Assembly: GCA_035527455.1 (NCBI GenBank)
Contig: DATLAN010000242.1
Location: forward strand, 1-31,702
From: DATLAN01 sp035527455
Lineage (GTDB): Bacteria; Planctomycetota; Planctomycetia; Pirellulales; Thermoguttaceae
Length of the DNA: 31,702 bases
Direction of reading: 5' to 3'
Within the stretch, counting starts at the first letter, position 1; each line of letters starts with the position of its first letter. The position numbers and the translations under genes were made by a program. Below are positions 1 through 15,000 of the stretch, one piece after another. Below the pieces are notes generated by a model. That model made no database searches. It saw nothing but the letters and a program-made list of their open reading frames with translations, and had not been told where the DNA came from.

Positions 1-3000
1 CTGGCTCAGCCGGGTATTGCCGGCGGTTTCCGAGGCCTCGACGGTGACCAGCAGCGCGGGGGTCAGCTCGTTGTCGTCGTGGTCGAAATAGAGATCGACG
101 CTGGAGGCGAGCACGACCTCGGTGCTCTGGTTCTCCGCCCAGCCGCCGATGAACACCTGGCCCGGCGACTCGATGATCACGTCGCCGCCGACGCTCGTCT
201 CGTACTCGACGACCTCCTTGATGAGGTTGCCTTCGGCGTCGAACAGCAGCGACTTATTGGCGCCGGAGTAGATATGGCCCATCATTTCCACGCCCGCCTC
301 GCCGAAGATGGTGGCCAGGCCGTGCGAGCCGTCGGAGGTGCGTCCGGCCGAGGTCAGTCCGCCGGCGGTGGTGACCAGCACGCTCACCTTGCTCTGGTCC
401 TCGAAGTCCAGGTCGTCGTTGTCCGGATCGAGGCTGACGTCGTCGGTTCCGGCCCCATGGCCGATCAACGAGACGGAATCCGAGGCCAACACGCCCGAAT
501 CGAGGTAGACCTGCTGGCCGGCCTCGATCGTGGCCCGGGAGTCGGTGCCCGACCAGGTGACTCCGGTGGGCCCGATGCTGCCGCCGGCGACGATCGAGCC
601 GAAGATATCGACGTCGTAGGCGCCCCAGATATTGACGTTCGAGCCGTTCTCGAAGGAGGTGATCACGGCGGTGGCATCGACGAACACGCTGCTGGTGAGT
701 TTCTGCGCCGGGTCGGTCGGGTCCCACTCGTCCACGTCCGGCGTCTGTCCGCGGCCGAAGACGTCGATGTCGTCCTGGACCTCGACGAAGGAGGTGGCGA
801 ACTTCACCCGCTGACCCGAGTCGATGTACAGTCCGGAATTGTCGCCGCGGACGAAGATGCTCCCCTCGATGATGATGTCGTCGGGTCCTTCCAGTCGCAG
901 CAGGCTGTCGTCGGCCAGGGACATGAGCTGGCCGGTCAGGTGGATGCTGGCGTCGACCGCGTCGCGGTCGTTGTAGTCCCAGTCCTCGTTGCCCTCGAGC
1001 TGCATCACGTCGGTGGAGGTGATGGCGCCGTAGATCCGCAGTTCATGGGGCGTGGTGATGACCACGTCGGCGCCGTCGGCGACCTTGACCTTCACGCCTC
1101 CCTGCCATTGGGCGCCGGCCAGGATTTCGCCGTTGATGTAGACCGCGTCCGGCGCGGTGATTTCGACCAGGCTGTTCTCTCCCGGCGCGTACATGGCGCC
1201 GGCGATCTGCACCAGCTCGAAGAAGGTGCCCGGCTGGACCGTGATTCGGGCACCGGCGCCGTTGACATAGGTACGGCCTTCCATGACCACGGAATTGTTG
1301 GTGATGATCTCGATGACGCCACCGTCCTTGTTCGTCCGCAGGATCCCCTGCACGCCCTGGATGAAGTTGTTCAGCCGCTTGGCGTCGTTGACGACGTCCT
1401 CCATCATGGGCGAGACGTAGGTTTCGCCGGTTCCCTGGATGTTGACCATGATGTCGCCGGCGTTGGTGACGACCCAGCCGTCGACGATCATCCGCTCGGT
1501 GATCCCGTCCAGATCGAGCAGATCGCCGGTGATTCCGGAATCGAGCCCGCCCAGCGGATCGTTGATGTTCTTGGACTTCACCTGCAGCCGCTCGGTGTTC
1601 ATCTCGACGGTGACCAGCGGGTCGCCGTGGTGGGCCTGGGCCTCGACCTCGCCCTGGATGTAGATCCGCTCGGCGTTCAGGACCACGTCGTCGCGGAAGG
1701 AGGAATCCCGCTCCCGCGGCGAGCCGTCCTTCTTGACGATCTGGGCGTCCATGCAGTCGCCGAACGTCATCCGGGCGGTCGTGCCGTCGCCGATCGTAAT
1801 CAGCGTGAACCCCTCGGCCAGCGCCGAGAGATCGCGGGTGGAAAGATGGACGGTGTTGGTGAAGAGGCTGCCGTCGTCGTCGTACGTCTCTTCGCCTTCC
1901 GGGCCGCTGAAGTTCCCGCCGACGTGCGTGGGATAGGCGCTGAAGGCCGGATACGTGCTGCGGATGTACGTCCAGTCGTTGCCCAACTCGTGTTCCGCGG
2001 CCGTGCCCAGGATGAAGTCGGTGGCGTGCGAGGTGACGATCGTCAACTCGCCGGTGCCGATCACGCCGCCGCGGGGCCGCTCGGCGTCCGCATCTCGCGC
2101 CAAAGGACCGCTCATGAAGTCGAAATCGTCCGCCGTCAGCGTGATGTCCCGGTCGGCCGTGCGGGTGATGATGCTGCCGGAATCCAGCGTCAATCGGGCA
2201 TCCACGCCCAGCAGCGTGATGTCGATGATCCCATGGGCGCTCGATACGCCCACCGGATCGGCGCTGGGTGCGTCGGGCAGGTCCGTCAGGCCGTAGATCA
2301 CCAGGTCGTCGGTCTCCTCCACGACGATCTCGCTCCCGTCGGCGATCCCCTCGTCGCGGGTCAGGACGGTCAGGCCGCCGACGGTGGTCTCGATCTTGTT
2401 CGAGCCGCCGTAGGTATGGTTGTAGATATCGTCGCCGGCCAGCACCAGGTGCGACGCGGCGCCGAGGAACCTCATTCCGCCGTAGAGGTTGATCACCCCT
2501 TCGGCCACGAACCGCATGGTGCCGCCGCCCAGCTCGTCGTCGTTGTCGCCCGATCCGGAGGTGACGTCCTCGTGCAAGTCGATCGACGCCTGGCCGGCGG
2601 CGTTGGCCGCGTAGACGTCGAGCCGGCCGTCGTTGATGGCGTTCAGCGACGTATTGACTTCCAGCGAACTCGTGCGGATGTGCCAGTCCATGTCGTGGGC
2701 GTCGATCGCGTGCTCGATCGTGCCCAAGGCGTCCGCGCTCTCGTGAACCAGCGGGCTGGCCGAGGCGTGCACCGCGCCGATGCTGTCCGCGGTGATGTCG
2801 AAATCGCCGGTGGCGTGAACCGAGCTGTCCAGCACCACGTCCTCCTCCGCCTCGATCACGATGTCGTCGCCCGCGAAGTGCATCGGCGAACCGCCGTAAT
2901 CCGCCGGGCGGATCACCAGGCTGGAGGCCGAGATCGCGATGTCGGTCAGTCCCATCTCGGCCCCGCCGGGCAACGTGGAACTGATGGTCAGGTGGCTGGG

Positions 3001-6000
3001 ATAGAAGGTGGTCGTCGAGTCCTCGGCGATTTCCGATTCCCGGCAGACGACGGTGAACTGTTCCGTGTTATCGGTGAATCGGATGACCTCGCGGCCGGCG
3101 GAGATCACGTTCGTGTCCGTGTCGAGGATGCCGTTGCGGATCTCGTGGTCGTTGACGACGATGATGTCCGAAAGGTTCGGGTCCATCTCGATGCCGACGA
3201 TGTTCTCCAGAATCACCTCGTCGTAGTCGGTGTCGTTGTCGACCAGCGAGATGATCCCGTCGGCCTTGGTCGAGGTGTTCCGGCCGAACTGGAAGGTGGT
3301 CGTGCTGGCACCGCCGGAGTCTTCGAGGATGAGCGTGCCCTCCGGCGGATCGGAAATGAAGATCGTGTCGTCGCCCGTGCCGAGGATCAGGTGGGTGACT
3401 TGCGAGCGACCCAGCCGCAGCTCTTCATGGGCCGTGTTGATGGTGATGCTGCTGCTGGAGATCTGGACGGACATGTCGTCGCTGACGCCGCTCAGGTCGA
3501 TCACCGTTTCGCCGTCGGTATCGCGGAAGCGGTCTTCGCCGAAGCCGGTGGTGAAGTAGTAGGTGTCCAGCCCGTCCATGCCGGCCAGCGAGTCGGCGCC
3601 CGGTCCGCCGGTGATTTCGTCGATCCCGGCGCCCGCGGCGATGTGGTCGTCTCCGTCGTCGCCGGTGATGATATTGGCGCCCGAGCCGCCGGTGATGCGG
3701 TCGTCGCCTTCGCCGCCTTCGATCCGGGTGCCGCTAATGGAATTGGCGGCGCTGAGGGTATCGTTGCCCGGTCCGCCGATGAGGATCTGGGTGCCGGACC
3801 CGGTGCCGTTGCCGGCGGTCAGGCGGTCGTCGCCCGCGCCGCCGTCGAACTCGACGTCGACGTTGCTCAAGCCCGACGCGTCGAACACATCGTTGCCCGC
3901 GCCGCCGTCGGCAAGGACCTTGGTGAACGGTCCGGCGTAATCGTAGGACCACTCGCCGTACTCGACGGTAATGTTGTTCTGGTCGCCGGTCAGGGTGACG
4001 TGCTCGCCGCCGTCGTCGGTGTCGAGGTATTCGCGGTCGCCGGCCCGTTTGCCGGTGTGTACGACGAGCGTGTCGCCGTCGGCGTGGGCCAGCACGGGCT
4101 GCACCTTCGGCGCGTTGTATTCCCACTCGGCCAGGGTGATGTCGAAGATGGTCCAATCGACGACGCGGCTCATGATCTTGCCGATGAAGGGGATCGAGAT
4201 GCCCACGTCGACGAAGACGTAGGCCTTGAAGTAGAGCCGGCCGTCGAGGTTGACGATGTTCAACAACCCGCCCGGCGCGTCGTTGCCGGTGTAGTTCCAC
4301 ATGCTCACCAGTTCGGAGACGTGGATCCGGCCGTCGTCGTTGATGTCGTTGAGATCCAGACCCATCTCGAAGCCGACCACGCCGCCCAATCCGGCCTCGA
4401 TCAGCAGCGCCCAGATGGACGCCTCCAGGCCGATCTCGATGCCGAAGGTGAACTCGTCCTTCTCCTGGTTGGTGGTGACGCCGAAGTCGGCGATGTAGAA
4501 GCCGTCGAAGGCGTACCACCAGTTTCCGGTCTCGATCGCCCGGCGGATGCCGTAGGTGTCGTAGCCGAATCCCAGGTCGGCCGAAGCCCTGAGGTTTCCG
4601 ACCGCGGCGAGGTTCAGCACGACCGGCCCGGCGGTGATGGTGGCGATCTGCTGCCGGAAGTTCATTTCGTATTCCAGCAGCGGCAATTCGTAGGTGAAAA
4701 GGATCGCGTCGCCGCCGGTGATCAGCGACATCCAGTTGCTGATATCGAGGATGTAATCGACGATCTCGAAACCGCTGCGGTCGGTGGAAGAGCCGCCGCC
4801 GGAGGACCCGGAAGACCCGCCGGAAAAGCCGCCCGCCGCGCCGGTCGAGGCCGCGCCGATCGCGTCCAGCACCGACTGCACCTCGTCGGGCAGGTGGCCG
4901 TTTTCCTGCCGGGCGGTGACGCTGCCGGTGCCCAGGCCCATGATGTCGCCCAGCAGGATCTCGCCCTCGGTGCCGATCATGGCGTCGACCTGGTGGACGA
5001 TGTCGATCATGCTCTTGACGGCGCTGAAGAACTCGACAGGGATCTCGTTGTAGCCCAGCGCCCGGGCGATGGTGTTGATCAGGCCGAGCAAATGTGGCGG
5101 GCTGACCAGCGCGTCCAGCCCGTCGACCTCGGTCAACAGCACGTCGACGATCGGCTCGAAGGGCGAGAGGATGTCGCTGATCTTGTCGGTGATCGGCTTG
5201 AGCACGTCGGTGATGAACGTGCCGACCTCGATCCGCAGGTTGTAGAGCCCGAACTGGGGGTCGGCCGCGCCGTTGTCGAGGTCCCAGGCCCAACCGGCGA
5301 TGAAATCGGCCTTCAGCCGCGGCAGCCCCACGTCGCCGATGTCCAGCGTCATGGTCAGATTGAGCGTGGCCTCGAGCCCCAGGTTGACGTCGAAGATGTC
5401 CTCGATGGGCGAGGAGATCAGGTGGTTGAGCGTCACGCGGCCGGTATCCTCCGCCCCCATCACGTCCAGGGTGAGGTTCCCGAACACGCCGCTGGGCTGG
5501 AACCCGGCGCGCCCCTCGTCCCGGTCGACGTCTTCGACGCTCAAGATGAAGAAGAGCAGCTTCCCTTCGGCGTAGAAGGGCGTCACGGCCGCGTTGTTCA
5601 GCGGCTCGCCGTCGAGAAACGCGCCGATCTCGATCTCGAGTTCGGGATCCCCCGGCGAGTTCTTGTCGTTCGTGGCCAGGTAGAACCCGTCTTCGACGCT
5701 CAGACCGAAGCCGAAGTCGTAGCTCCAACTCATCTCCACGGCGAAACCGCCGTCCACCTTCAGCGCGAACGCGGGCACGTCGATGTCCAGCGGGATGTCG
5801 ATACCCGTGCCGAAGACCACACCGCCCAACGGCACGTCGAACTGGATGGCGTCGGCGTTGGCGTCGATCTGAAATCCGCCCGGCGGGACTTCCGTGGCCC
5901 CGGGCAGATAGTTGCCGTCGGCGTCGTAGATGAAATCTTCTTCCGGCACCCGTTCGCCCTGTTTCCACGGTTTGAGCAGGTCGCCGTCGGCGTCGTACCA

Positions 6001-9000
6001 ACCGATGGAGATGTCGTCGATCTCGACGGTCCCGTTGTCGTTCGCGTCCAGGATGATGTTCAGTCCGCCGGTGCCGAAGACGTCCCACATGGAATCGCGC
6101 AGGAAGGCGATGGCGGCCCCCGGGCCGTTGAGTTTCTCTCGCAGATCGGCCAGGAACCCGACGCGCAGATCCCGCAGGAAGGTCGCCGCCTTGCCGAGCT
6201 TGTCGCCGATCAGTGGGATGTCCTGCGCGAAACTCGATCCCAGCACGTCCTGCACGGTGCCCAATCCCCAATCCAGCCCGTCGAGGATGTACGAGGGATC
6301 GTTGAGGATGGCCAGGAGCCCGAAATCGGGAAGGGTGATCTCGGGCAGATCGACGATGATCGCCTCGGGCGACGGGGAGGCGTCCTCGGAGTTGAACAGC
6401 CGGCGAAACGCCTCCAGCAGCGCTTCGTCGCCCCATCCGGTCGGCGACGGGGCGTTGTTCGTATACACGTGCAACGGGCTGACGCTCAGCAGCGGAATCT
6501 CCAGCGGCAGATAGACGTCGAATCCGCCGACCAGGTCGTACGCGAAGTTGTCGCCGATGCTCTCGGAGAACAGGTAGAACCGGCCGTCGTCGTCGCCCCC
6601 GGTCTGCTGGTCGATGGCCAGGGTGAAGGTGGCGAAGTCGGCCTGCGAGACCGTGTACGAGGAGTTGTAGTAGTAACTCTGCGTGCCGGTGGCCGGATTG
6701 TCGTCGTCATCGTAGGTCAGCCTTCCCAGATAGGCCGAGCCGCCCTTGACGCCGATCCCCAGCGGGTTGAACATCAACTCCAGGTCGGTCCCCTCGACCA
6801 GCACGCCGACGGTCACCCGGGTGCCCGTATCGTCCTCCGTGCCCGGTCCGGCCGCGTCGTAGTCGTACAGGAAGAAATCGACGTCGCCGTCGGCAATCTC
6901 TCCGAAGTCGATGCCGATATCCACGGCCATCTCGACGAAGGCGTCCCAGGAGATGTCGGCCCCGGCCGAGACCAGCTCGCTGATGAAGTCCCACCCGTCG
7001 GGAATCGAGCCGCCGAAGATCTCGATCATGCTGCCGAGGTCAAAGGCGAAGCTGAGGTTCATGTAGTCCTCGTCCAGCAGGTCGGAGAGGACCTTGTCCC
7101 AGAGGATGTGGACCTTCAGCACGTCGTCGCCGTCGAGCGAGAGGGAAAAGCTCTGCTGGTCGATCGGCAGCTCGTTGTTATCGGAGAGCCCCAAAGCGTT
7201 CTCGATGATGTCCTCGACCTCCTGCAGCACGGCGGCGGGGTCTTCGGCGGCCAGCTCGACCTTGTCCAAAAGATCGTTGATGAAATCGAAGGCGTCGGAA
7301 ACGCGGCGGTTGATGATCGGGATGTTGCTGTCGTAGAAGGCCGTGTCTTCCAAGGCGTCTTCCAGGAATTCGACGCCCGTGCGGATGGCGTCGATGATCG
7401 CGGTGAAATCCATGTCGCGGAAATCGAAGGCGTTGGAGAGGTCGGGGATGATGATGACCACGTGGTCCCGCTCCAGGTGCTGGTCGATTTCCTGCTGCGT
7501 GGCCTCGCCCTGCGTGATCACCTCGACCACGTCCCAGTTGAGGAAGTCGGGGATGGTGATCGAGAGTTCCATCGCGTTGAGGCCCGCCTCGTTCAGGCCC
7601 GGAATGTCGGGGCTGACGTCCAGGCGCTCGAGCCGCGCCTCGCCGAACCCGGTGAAGTCGAAGAGGAAGTGATCGAACAGGCCGCCCGAAATCAGATCGG
7701 TGAAGGAGAACTGCCGGTCGTCGGTGGTCTCGATATCGCCGTCTTCGTCCAGGGTGATCGTGGCCTCGGCGAACAGGTGCAGCTCGGAATCGGTCTCGAC
7801 CGTTTCCGTGTCGCCGATCGTCAGTTCGACGAACCCCAGCCGGGCCAGGACGCCGATCTCGTCGACATCCAGCGAAGCGCGGCCGGTCACGTAGGCGTTG
7901 TTGATGAGGAACGTCAGCCCCTCTTCTCCGGTGGGGCCGTCCAGGTCGATGACCCACTCGAAACCGCCTTCCACGGTGACCTGCACGTCGGCAACGGCCG
8001 AGGTGCTCAACTCGAGCGCGTCGCCCAGGTCGAACCCGAAATCCAGCGGCAGGTTCTCGAGACTGAAAATATCGTAGTGGAAATCGACGACGTTCTGCTG
8101 GGTGAGCATTCCCATGTCGATCAGGCCGTCGAGATCGAAGCCTTCGAAGCCGAGGTTCCGCGCCGCCACCTCGGCCAGATCGTTTAGATCACCGCGGCCG
8201 ACCAGCCCTTCGCCGACCAGGTCGGCCAGACTGACGCTGACCAGGTTGGAGTCGAGCAGTTCGCCCAACGAAATCTCCGTGCCGCCGACGTCCGCCAGCA
8301 GGGAGTCCCGCTGGTCTTCGGTAATCAGTCCCGCGGTGTGGAGGCCGGCGATCGCGAGCATCGTGCCGGCCAGGTCGAACTCGTCCTGAGCGATCAGGCC
8401 CATCTCCAGGCCGTCGGCCAGGGAGTGCGCCCGCTGGGTCAAGAGCGAGGAGAGATCGACGAAAGCCGCGTCGGCCGGGTCCTCGACTTCGGTCGTGCCG
8501 TCGGCGCCGTAGAGGGTCACGTTCCGCCCGACCAGGTCGCTTAAGCTGATCAGCCGCGACGCGATCAGATCGTCGAACGAGATCGTCGCGTCGGCCAGGT
8601 CGAGATTGGCGAAGGAGAGCAGGTCGAACTCGAACAGATCGGTCAGATCCACGTCCACGGCGGTCGAACTCAGCAGGTCGCCGACGGAGATCGACGCGCC
8701 CGGCAGCGCTCCTTCTTCGATAAGTTGCAGATCTTCCAGGTCCGCGATCGCGATGCTCGTCCCGGGCAGGAACGAATCGGCCGTGAGGAAATCCCAACGG
8801 GCCAATTCGTCCAACGGCGTGGCGAACATCCCCAGCAGCCCGTCGAGGATCGGATCCTTGTCGAACAACTCGGCCGGATCGATCGCGTCCCAGTCGAGCA
8901 GTTGCCGGTAATCGATCTGCCCGAGGTTCTGCAGGTTCCTGAGATTGAAATCGTTCAACAGCGAGGCGAAGTTCACCGGCAGGTTCAGGCTGCGGCTGAC

Positions 9001-12000
9001 CGGGTCGTAGACGACGTCCATTCCCGCCGGGAGGATGCCGGCCTCGGCGAACTGCTCGATGAGATCCTGCACGCTGTTGATCTGCTCGAAATCGATCTGG
9101 CTGAGCACCCGGTCGCTGAACGACGTGGCGAAATCGAACAGCTCGCCCACCTCCTTGTTGATGACGGGTATCTCGTAGGACATGAAGTCGGAGTCGGTCA
9201 CTTCGCCGAGCCAGTCCAGCGTGCTCTGGATGACGCCGATCAGCGAGCCGATGCTGAAATCGCTGAAATCGAGCAACTGGTCCATGTTCTCCTGGGAGAA
9301 GGCAAGCTCCGGGCCGCCGGCGGCCTCGAAGATCCGGCCTTCCAGCGAAAGCCGCGGAGGGTTGCTGCATTGGCCGAAGGTGACGTCGCCGATCGACGCG
9401 TAGATCGGCGCCTGGACCTCGATGTAGTTGTTGTGCTCGGTCGGCGTGTTGAGCGTGGGCGTGAAAATGACCCCGTCGTCGGGGTTGTAGGAGACCGAGG
9501 CGCCCAGGTCGAGCGCGAGCACGCCCTTCTGGCACGTTTCGCTCCCGATGCTCACCCGCAGCGGCCCGATCTCGGCGCCGACCACGATATCGTCGACCGA
9601 GGCGTGCCCGTCGAAAGTCAGGTGATTCAACGCGAAATCGACTTCCTCCGTGTCCCAGCGGAAGGAGAGGAAGAGTTCCAAGTCGGTATTGATGTCGAGG
9701 TTCAGCTCCATGTCGCCGTCGACGGTCAGACCGATGCTCTCCACCTCTTCGCCGAAGTTGAAGCCCACGATGCGATGGAAGGGGAAATCCTGGGTGAAGG
9801 TGATCTCGATCCCGACGATGCTGCCGAGTTCCTCGATCGGCTCCCAGCTCAGGCCGCCCGCGCCGCCGCCGAGCGTCGGGATCCACTCGGCCTCCAGGTA
9901 CTGGAAGAAGCCGCCGAGCGTCGGATCGCCGTCCTGGTCGTAATAGTCGGTGCCCGACTCTCCGGCGGCTTCGGGATCGCCCAGCGGAATGCCGTAGTCG
10001 CGGTCGATGTCCTCGATGTCAAGCTCGGGCCGCAGATAATGGCGGATGTATTGCCCCAGATTCAGCAGGCTGTCGAGGCCCAAGAGGCTGTTGAGCGACA
10101 CATCGGTCCCGGGAATGGTCGCGGTCAGGTACTCGTTGCCGGGACTGGCCACGCTGCCGTCGGCGTTGTAGACCGGCAGCAGGTCCTCCTTCCAGACGTT
10201 GATCTGCTCGCCGAGCAGATCCAGGGCGAGATAGGCGGCGCCCTCGAGGATCCCGCCGACGCCGGTCAGATTGGCGGCGAAACCGGGGCTCAACTCTCCG
10301 TCGTAGAAATCGCTGTCCGCGAAGGTGATCGTGCCCAACGGAATGCCGCCGGGACCTATCTCGAGGAACAGCGGCAGGTCGAGCGAGACGCTGTTCTGGA
10401 AGGTCACGTCCGCCGCCTTGTTGTGCTCGTGGTCGAAGGTGAGACTGCCGTCCTGCATGTACAGGCTGCCGCCGAGGTTCAATTCCAGATCGCCGTACTC
10501 GGCGCCCTTGTGCGTGGTGAGCGAGACGACGTCCTCGTAGCTGATGCTCAGATCGACGTCGTGGACTCCGACCGCGGCGGAGAGGAAGAACTCGTCGAAA
10601 TCGAAGGAACTGTTTTCGCCCGACAGGTCGACGGTGAAGTCGAACGAAAGACCGGTCGAGATATCGAAGGCGAAATCGAGATCGCCGCCGAAGGACAGGC
10701 CGACGTCGTCCAACTCGGTGCCCAGCGACAGGGGAATCGTGCGGCTGATCGTGTAGGGGATGTCCACGGCGAGCGTCAGTTCGCTGCCCACGCTGTCGAT
10801 CGTGAAGAAGCCCGGTTCATCCTGAGTGCCCATGCCGGGCAGGGTGACCACCCAGTGGTCCATCAGGAAGTCGCCCAGGCCGTCCCAGATATCGGCGGCG
10901 GTGATGGTGCCGTCGGCCACGGAGTCTTCGCCGATCCAGGTGATCGTCTCCAGGTAGGCGAAGATGTAGGTGTCGATGTCCAGGAACGCGGCGATCCCGG
11001 TCGCCGTATCGACTCCGTCCAGGCCGTTGTCGTTGCTCGATGCCTCCTCAACGAAGCTCTCGATCGTGTAGCCGGTGCCCGGAATCTCCGTGTCGAAGAA
11101 CTCCAGCGCCAGGAACTCCTCCTTGTAGCCGGCGATGAAGTCGGCCAGGTCTTCCAGGAGCCCCTTGATCACGCTGTCGACCAGGCTGCCCAGCTCGGTG
11201 GTGATGTCCGGGGCGTCGACAATCACCGGGTCGTATTCGCCCGCCCCCTCCAGGCCGAACATGTGCTGAAAAATCTGCTCCAGGCCCTCGTTGTGGTCGG
11301 TGACGTAGGCGGGATTGGTGCGGATATGAAGCGGCGTGGTCAAATCGATCTGGGTGCCGAAGACGTCGACCGTCAAGGGCATGAACAGCTCGAATCCGCC
11401 GTCCACGCCCGTGAACTGCACGTTCTCGCCGAAGAAGGTCTCATCGAAGCGGTACTTGCCGTCGTCGGGCACCTCGCTTCCCGTCTGGTCGAGCACGAAG
11501 GCGACGGTCACGAAGTCGGAACGGTCGTCTTCATGGCCGGGAACGAGTTCGGGGTTGGTGGTCGCGTCGCCGTCGGCGTCCACGGTGGCGTCGGTCGTGT
11601 AGAGCACGCCGTCGTTGCCCCCGACCCCGTCGCGGTCCCAGTCCAGGCCGTCGTCGTTGGTGTGCAGGCCGATGGAATCGAAGACCTCGAATCCCAGCGA
11701 GATATCCGATGCCAGCAGCTTGAAGCCGGCCGCCACCCGGGTGCCGGTCTCGGTGGTCTCGTCCCAGTCGTAGAGGAACTTGTCGACGGCCAGGCCGTCC
11801 TCCCGCGGCGCCAGATCCAGCCCGAATTCGATCGCCGCTTCCGCAAAGGCCCTGACGTTGACGTTGCCGCTGCCTTCCAGGGCGACCAGATCTTCGATCC
11901 CCTCCAACTCCGGCACGCCCGCTCCCACCAGCGACGTGAGCGCCGCCAGGTCGAAGTCGAACGGGAAGTCCTCGTTGAAGTCGTCCTGGAGATTGAGCGA

Positions 12001-15000
12001 GAGGCGAATCACGCTGCCCTGCAGGGAGACGCTGAAGATGTCGCTGTCGGTCTCGAAATCGAGGCCCAGCGCGTCCATGACGTACTCGACCAGCCGCTGT
12101 ACGTCGTTGTCCGGATCCAACAGCGCCCGCTGCACCCGGTCGACCGCGTCGTCGAGCCAGTCGATCACCCCCAGCAACTCGCGCGGCGACTTGTTGATCA
12201 CCGGGATCTTCGAGTCGGGCAGCAGATCGTAGACCGGACTGTTGGGATCGGTGACGAAGAAGGGCAATTGGTCGAATGCCCCCATCACGTAATCCCGCGC
12301 CCGCAGGATCGCCGACATCACGTCGTCGAGGCGGAAGAACTCGTGGACGGTGAAGATGCCCGGAAGGTTTCGCAGCTCCAGCGTGATGTAGTCGCCGTCG
12401 GACTTCGCTCGGGTGAGGTCTTCGACTTCCAGGGCGATCTCGGCGCCTTGGCCGACCGGCACGCCGAACAGACCCGTATTGACCGTAATGCCGCGTACGC
12501 TGGCGGTCGCTTCGCCGGTGACGGTCGTGTAGAGGTTGTCGTCGATGGCGACCGTGCCGTCGAGCAGCTCGTCCAGGAGGAAGGTCCGGTCGTCGGTCGT
12601 GGCGTTGCTTTCGTCCTCGTCCAGGGTGGCCGTTGCGGTGATGTCCACGTGAATCCGATTCTCCACGCCGGGCACGTCGGCCAGGGTCACGCCGATGAAC
12701 CCCAGCCGCGCGGCCACGTCGAAGTCGATCACCTCGAAGCCGACCTCCGCGGTGAGCGTGAAGTCCTTGATGGAATACGTCAGTTCGCCCTCGGTCGGCG
12801 TGGCGGGCTGGCCGTCGGGGTCGATCAACAGGTCGAATCCCCCGCTCACCGAGGCGTCCAGTGCGGCCAGCGCGTCGGTGGTCATGCCGGTGAGCGTGAC
12901 GCCGTAATCCCCGGCCAGCGAGACTTCGTGCCCCTGGAGATTGAAGAAGTTCGCATTGTGGCCGTCGAGGTCTCTCTCGCCAACCAGCCCCATCCGCACC
13001 AGGCCGGCCAGTTCGACCAGCGTATCGCCGTCCAGCGCCGGGATCGGCGTATCGAGCAGGTCGTCCAGATCGACGCGGTCGTCCTCGCCCACCAGCCCGG
13101 AAGCCAGCAGGCGGTCGATGTCGATCCACACGGGACTGAGGACGTCGTAATCCACCGAACCGAGGTCGTCCAGGTCGCTCCGGGCAATCAGCGGCTCGCG
13201 AATCAGCCCCTCGCCGTCGAGTTCCACCAGGGAAACCAGTTCCGAAGCGACCAGCCGATCCACGTCGATCGTGTCGCTGAGCAGTCCGGCGTCGGCCAGA
13301 TCGTCTTCGGTGACGGTCACCCCGCCGGTAGCCAGCGCAAAGGACGGATCGATCAGATCGTTCTTGTCGACCGTGGCGGCCAGGACGGCGTGATAGGCGA
13401 GGTCGTGCAGCGTGACGAGGTGGGAGTCGGCGTCCTCCGCGTCCAGCAGGGCGTTCAGCAGGCTGACCACGCCGACCGAAGGATAGCTTTCACCGTCAAG
13501 CTGCCCTTGGGTCATCAGGCCCGCATCGACCAGTTGTTGGCCGGTGACGAGATTCAAATCGACGAGTGCCTCCAAATCGACGTTGGCGGCGATCAACGAC
13601 GCATCCACGAGGTTCTGGACCGTCACCAGGCCCGAGGCGACGAGTCGGGCGACGTCGACGTTCGGGTCGAACAGGTCGTGGGCGATCAGGTCGTCTTCCG
13701 TGATGGTCAAGGGGCCGGGGAAGGTGGCGGCCAGCAGAGCGGCCTTATCGACGCCGCCTTGGACCAGGTCGAGGAGCGTCACGAGTTCGGAGTTCAGCAG
13801 TGCGTCGATGGCGATTTGGCCGCTGACCAGGCCCTCGCTCCGCAGGTCGCCCAGAGTCACGGCCAGCGGGGCGGCGTCCAACAGCCCCTGCAACTCCACG
13901 CGGCCCGAGCGGTCGTCCAGCCCCTGGGCCTTCAACTGGTCGATGGTGACCAGTTCCGAGGCCAGGAGCGCCGCCAGGTCGAGGTGGGTCCCGAAAAGTC
14001 CCGCCTCGACGAGATCCGTCTCGCTCACCAGGCCCGACGCTATCAAGGCATCGGCGGAAAGCGTGCCCAGTCCATCGACTTCCCCGGCGGTGACCAGGCC
14101 CAGGGCGATGATCCGGTCCAGATCGTCGAGTTCGCCGATCGGCAGCACGCCCACCCGGTCCAACTCCTCGATATCGAAGGAAGCGATCGCGACGTCGCTT
14201 ACGGAAATCAGACCGGCGTCGATCAACTCCCGCAGCGTCGCCAGGCCCTCGTCCACCAGGTCGTCCTTATCCACGACGGCCGACGGATCCAGCAGCGACG
14301 GATCGACCACGCCGCCCCGGATCAGATCGCGCAGTTCGGCGGTATCGGTGCTCAACAGGCTGTCCGTGTCGTGGTTGAGCCGCACCTGGTCGCTTTCCGC
14401 GCCGGTAATCAGCGAGTGTTCCTGCAGCAGGGCTTCGTCCAGAATATCCGAGGCGTGAATATCCTCGATGTCCAACGCCGTGACCCCGATCGCCAGATCG
14501 GCCGCCGTGACCTTGCCCGCGGCGATCAGCGCCGAGAGAGAGACCAGCCCGGAATTGACCAGGTCGTGCAGCGAAACGTCGTCCCCGTCGGCGAGATTCA
14601 ATGCATTCAGATCGGTCGTCGTGACCACGGCGTCGGCGTTCAGCTCGGCCGCGCTTAACGCAACGTCCTCGAAGTCGTCTCGTCCCAGGATTCCCTCATC
14701 GACCAGATCGGCGAGCGAGCCGAGATGGTTGACGATCAGGTCGGCGCTTTCGAGCAGCCCGAAGCCGACCAGGTCGCCGACGTAGATCTCGCCGATCAGG
14801 TCGTAGAGATAGACGTCGTGGCTGCTGATGTAGTTGTTCAGGTCGCCTACCTCGAACAGGTCGCCGGCCTCCAGGTCGCGGATGTCCAACTCCACGACCG
14901 GCGTGGCCAGATCGCCTTCGTCCACGTACCCCTCGTTGATCAGATCCAACAGGGTGATCTCGTCGTAGTCCAGCGCGACGAGGCTGTGCAGGGGAACGGT

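Noticed and set aside
3734..6436. A 900-residue Arg/Gly/Pro-rich minus-strand frame, with similar ones at 8189-9886 and 11531-13129
   Set aside because: These are out-of-frame readings of the giant gene with the Arg-rich composition typical of GC-rich shadows.
79..8187. An 8.1-kb plus-strand open frame and similar long plus-strand frames at 8725-14658, 14725-17937 and 18214-20196
   Set aside because: They are exact codon-register mirrors of the giant minus-strand gene. They stay open because that gene rarely uses TTA, CTA and TCA codons. Their products show no domain, while the minus frame has LEPR-XLL-like, RTX and EF-hand-like motifs.
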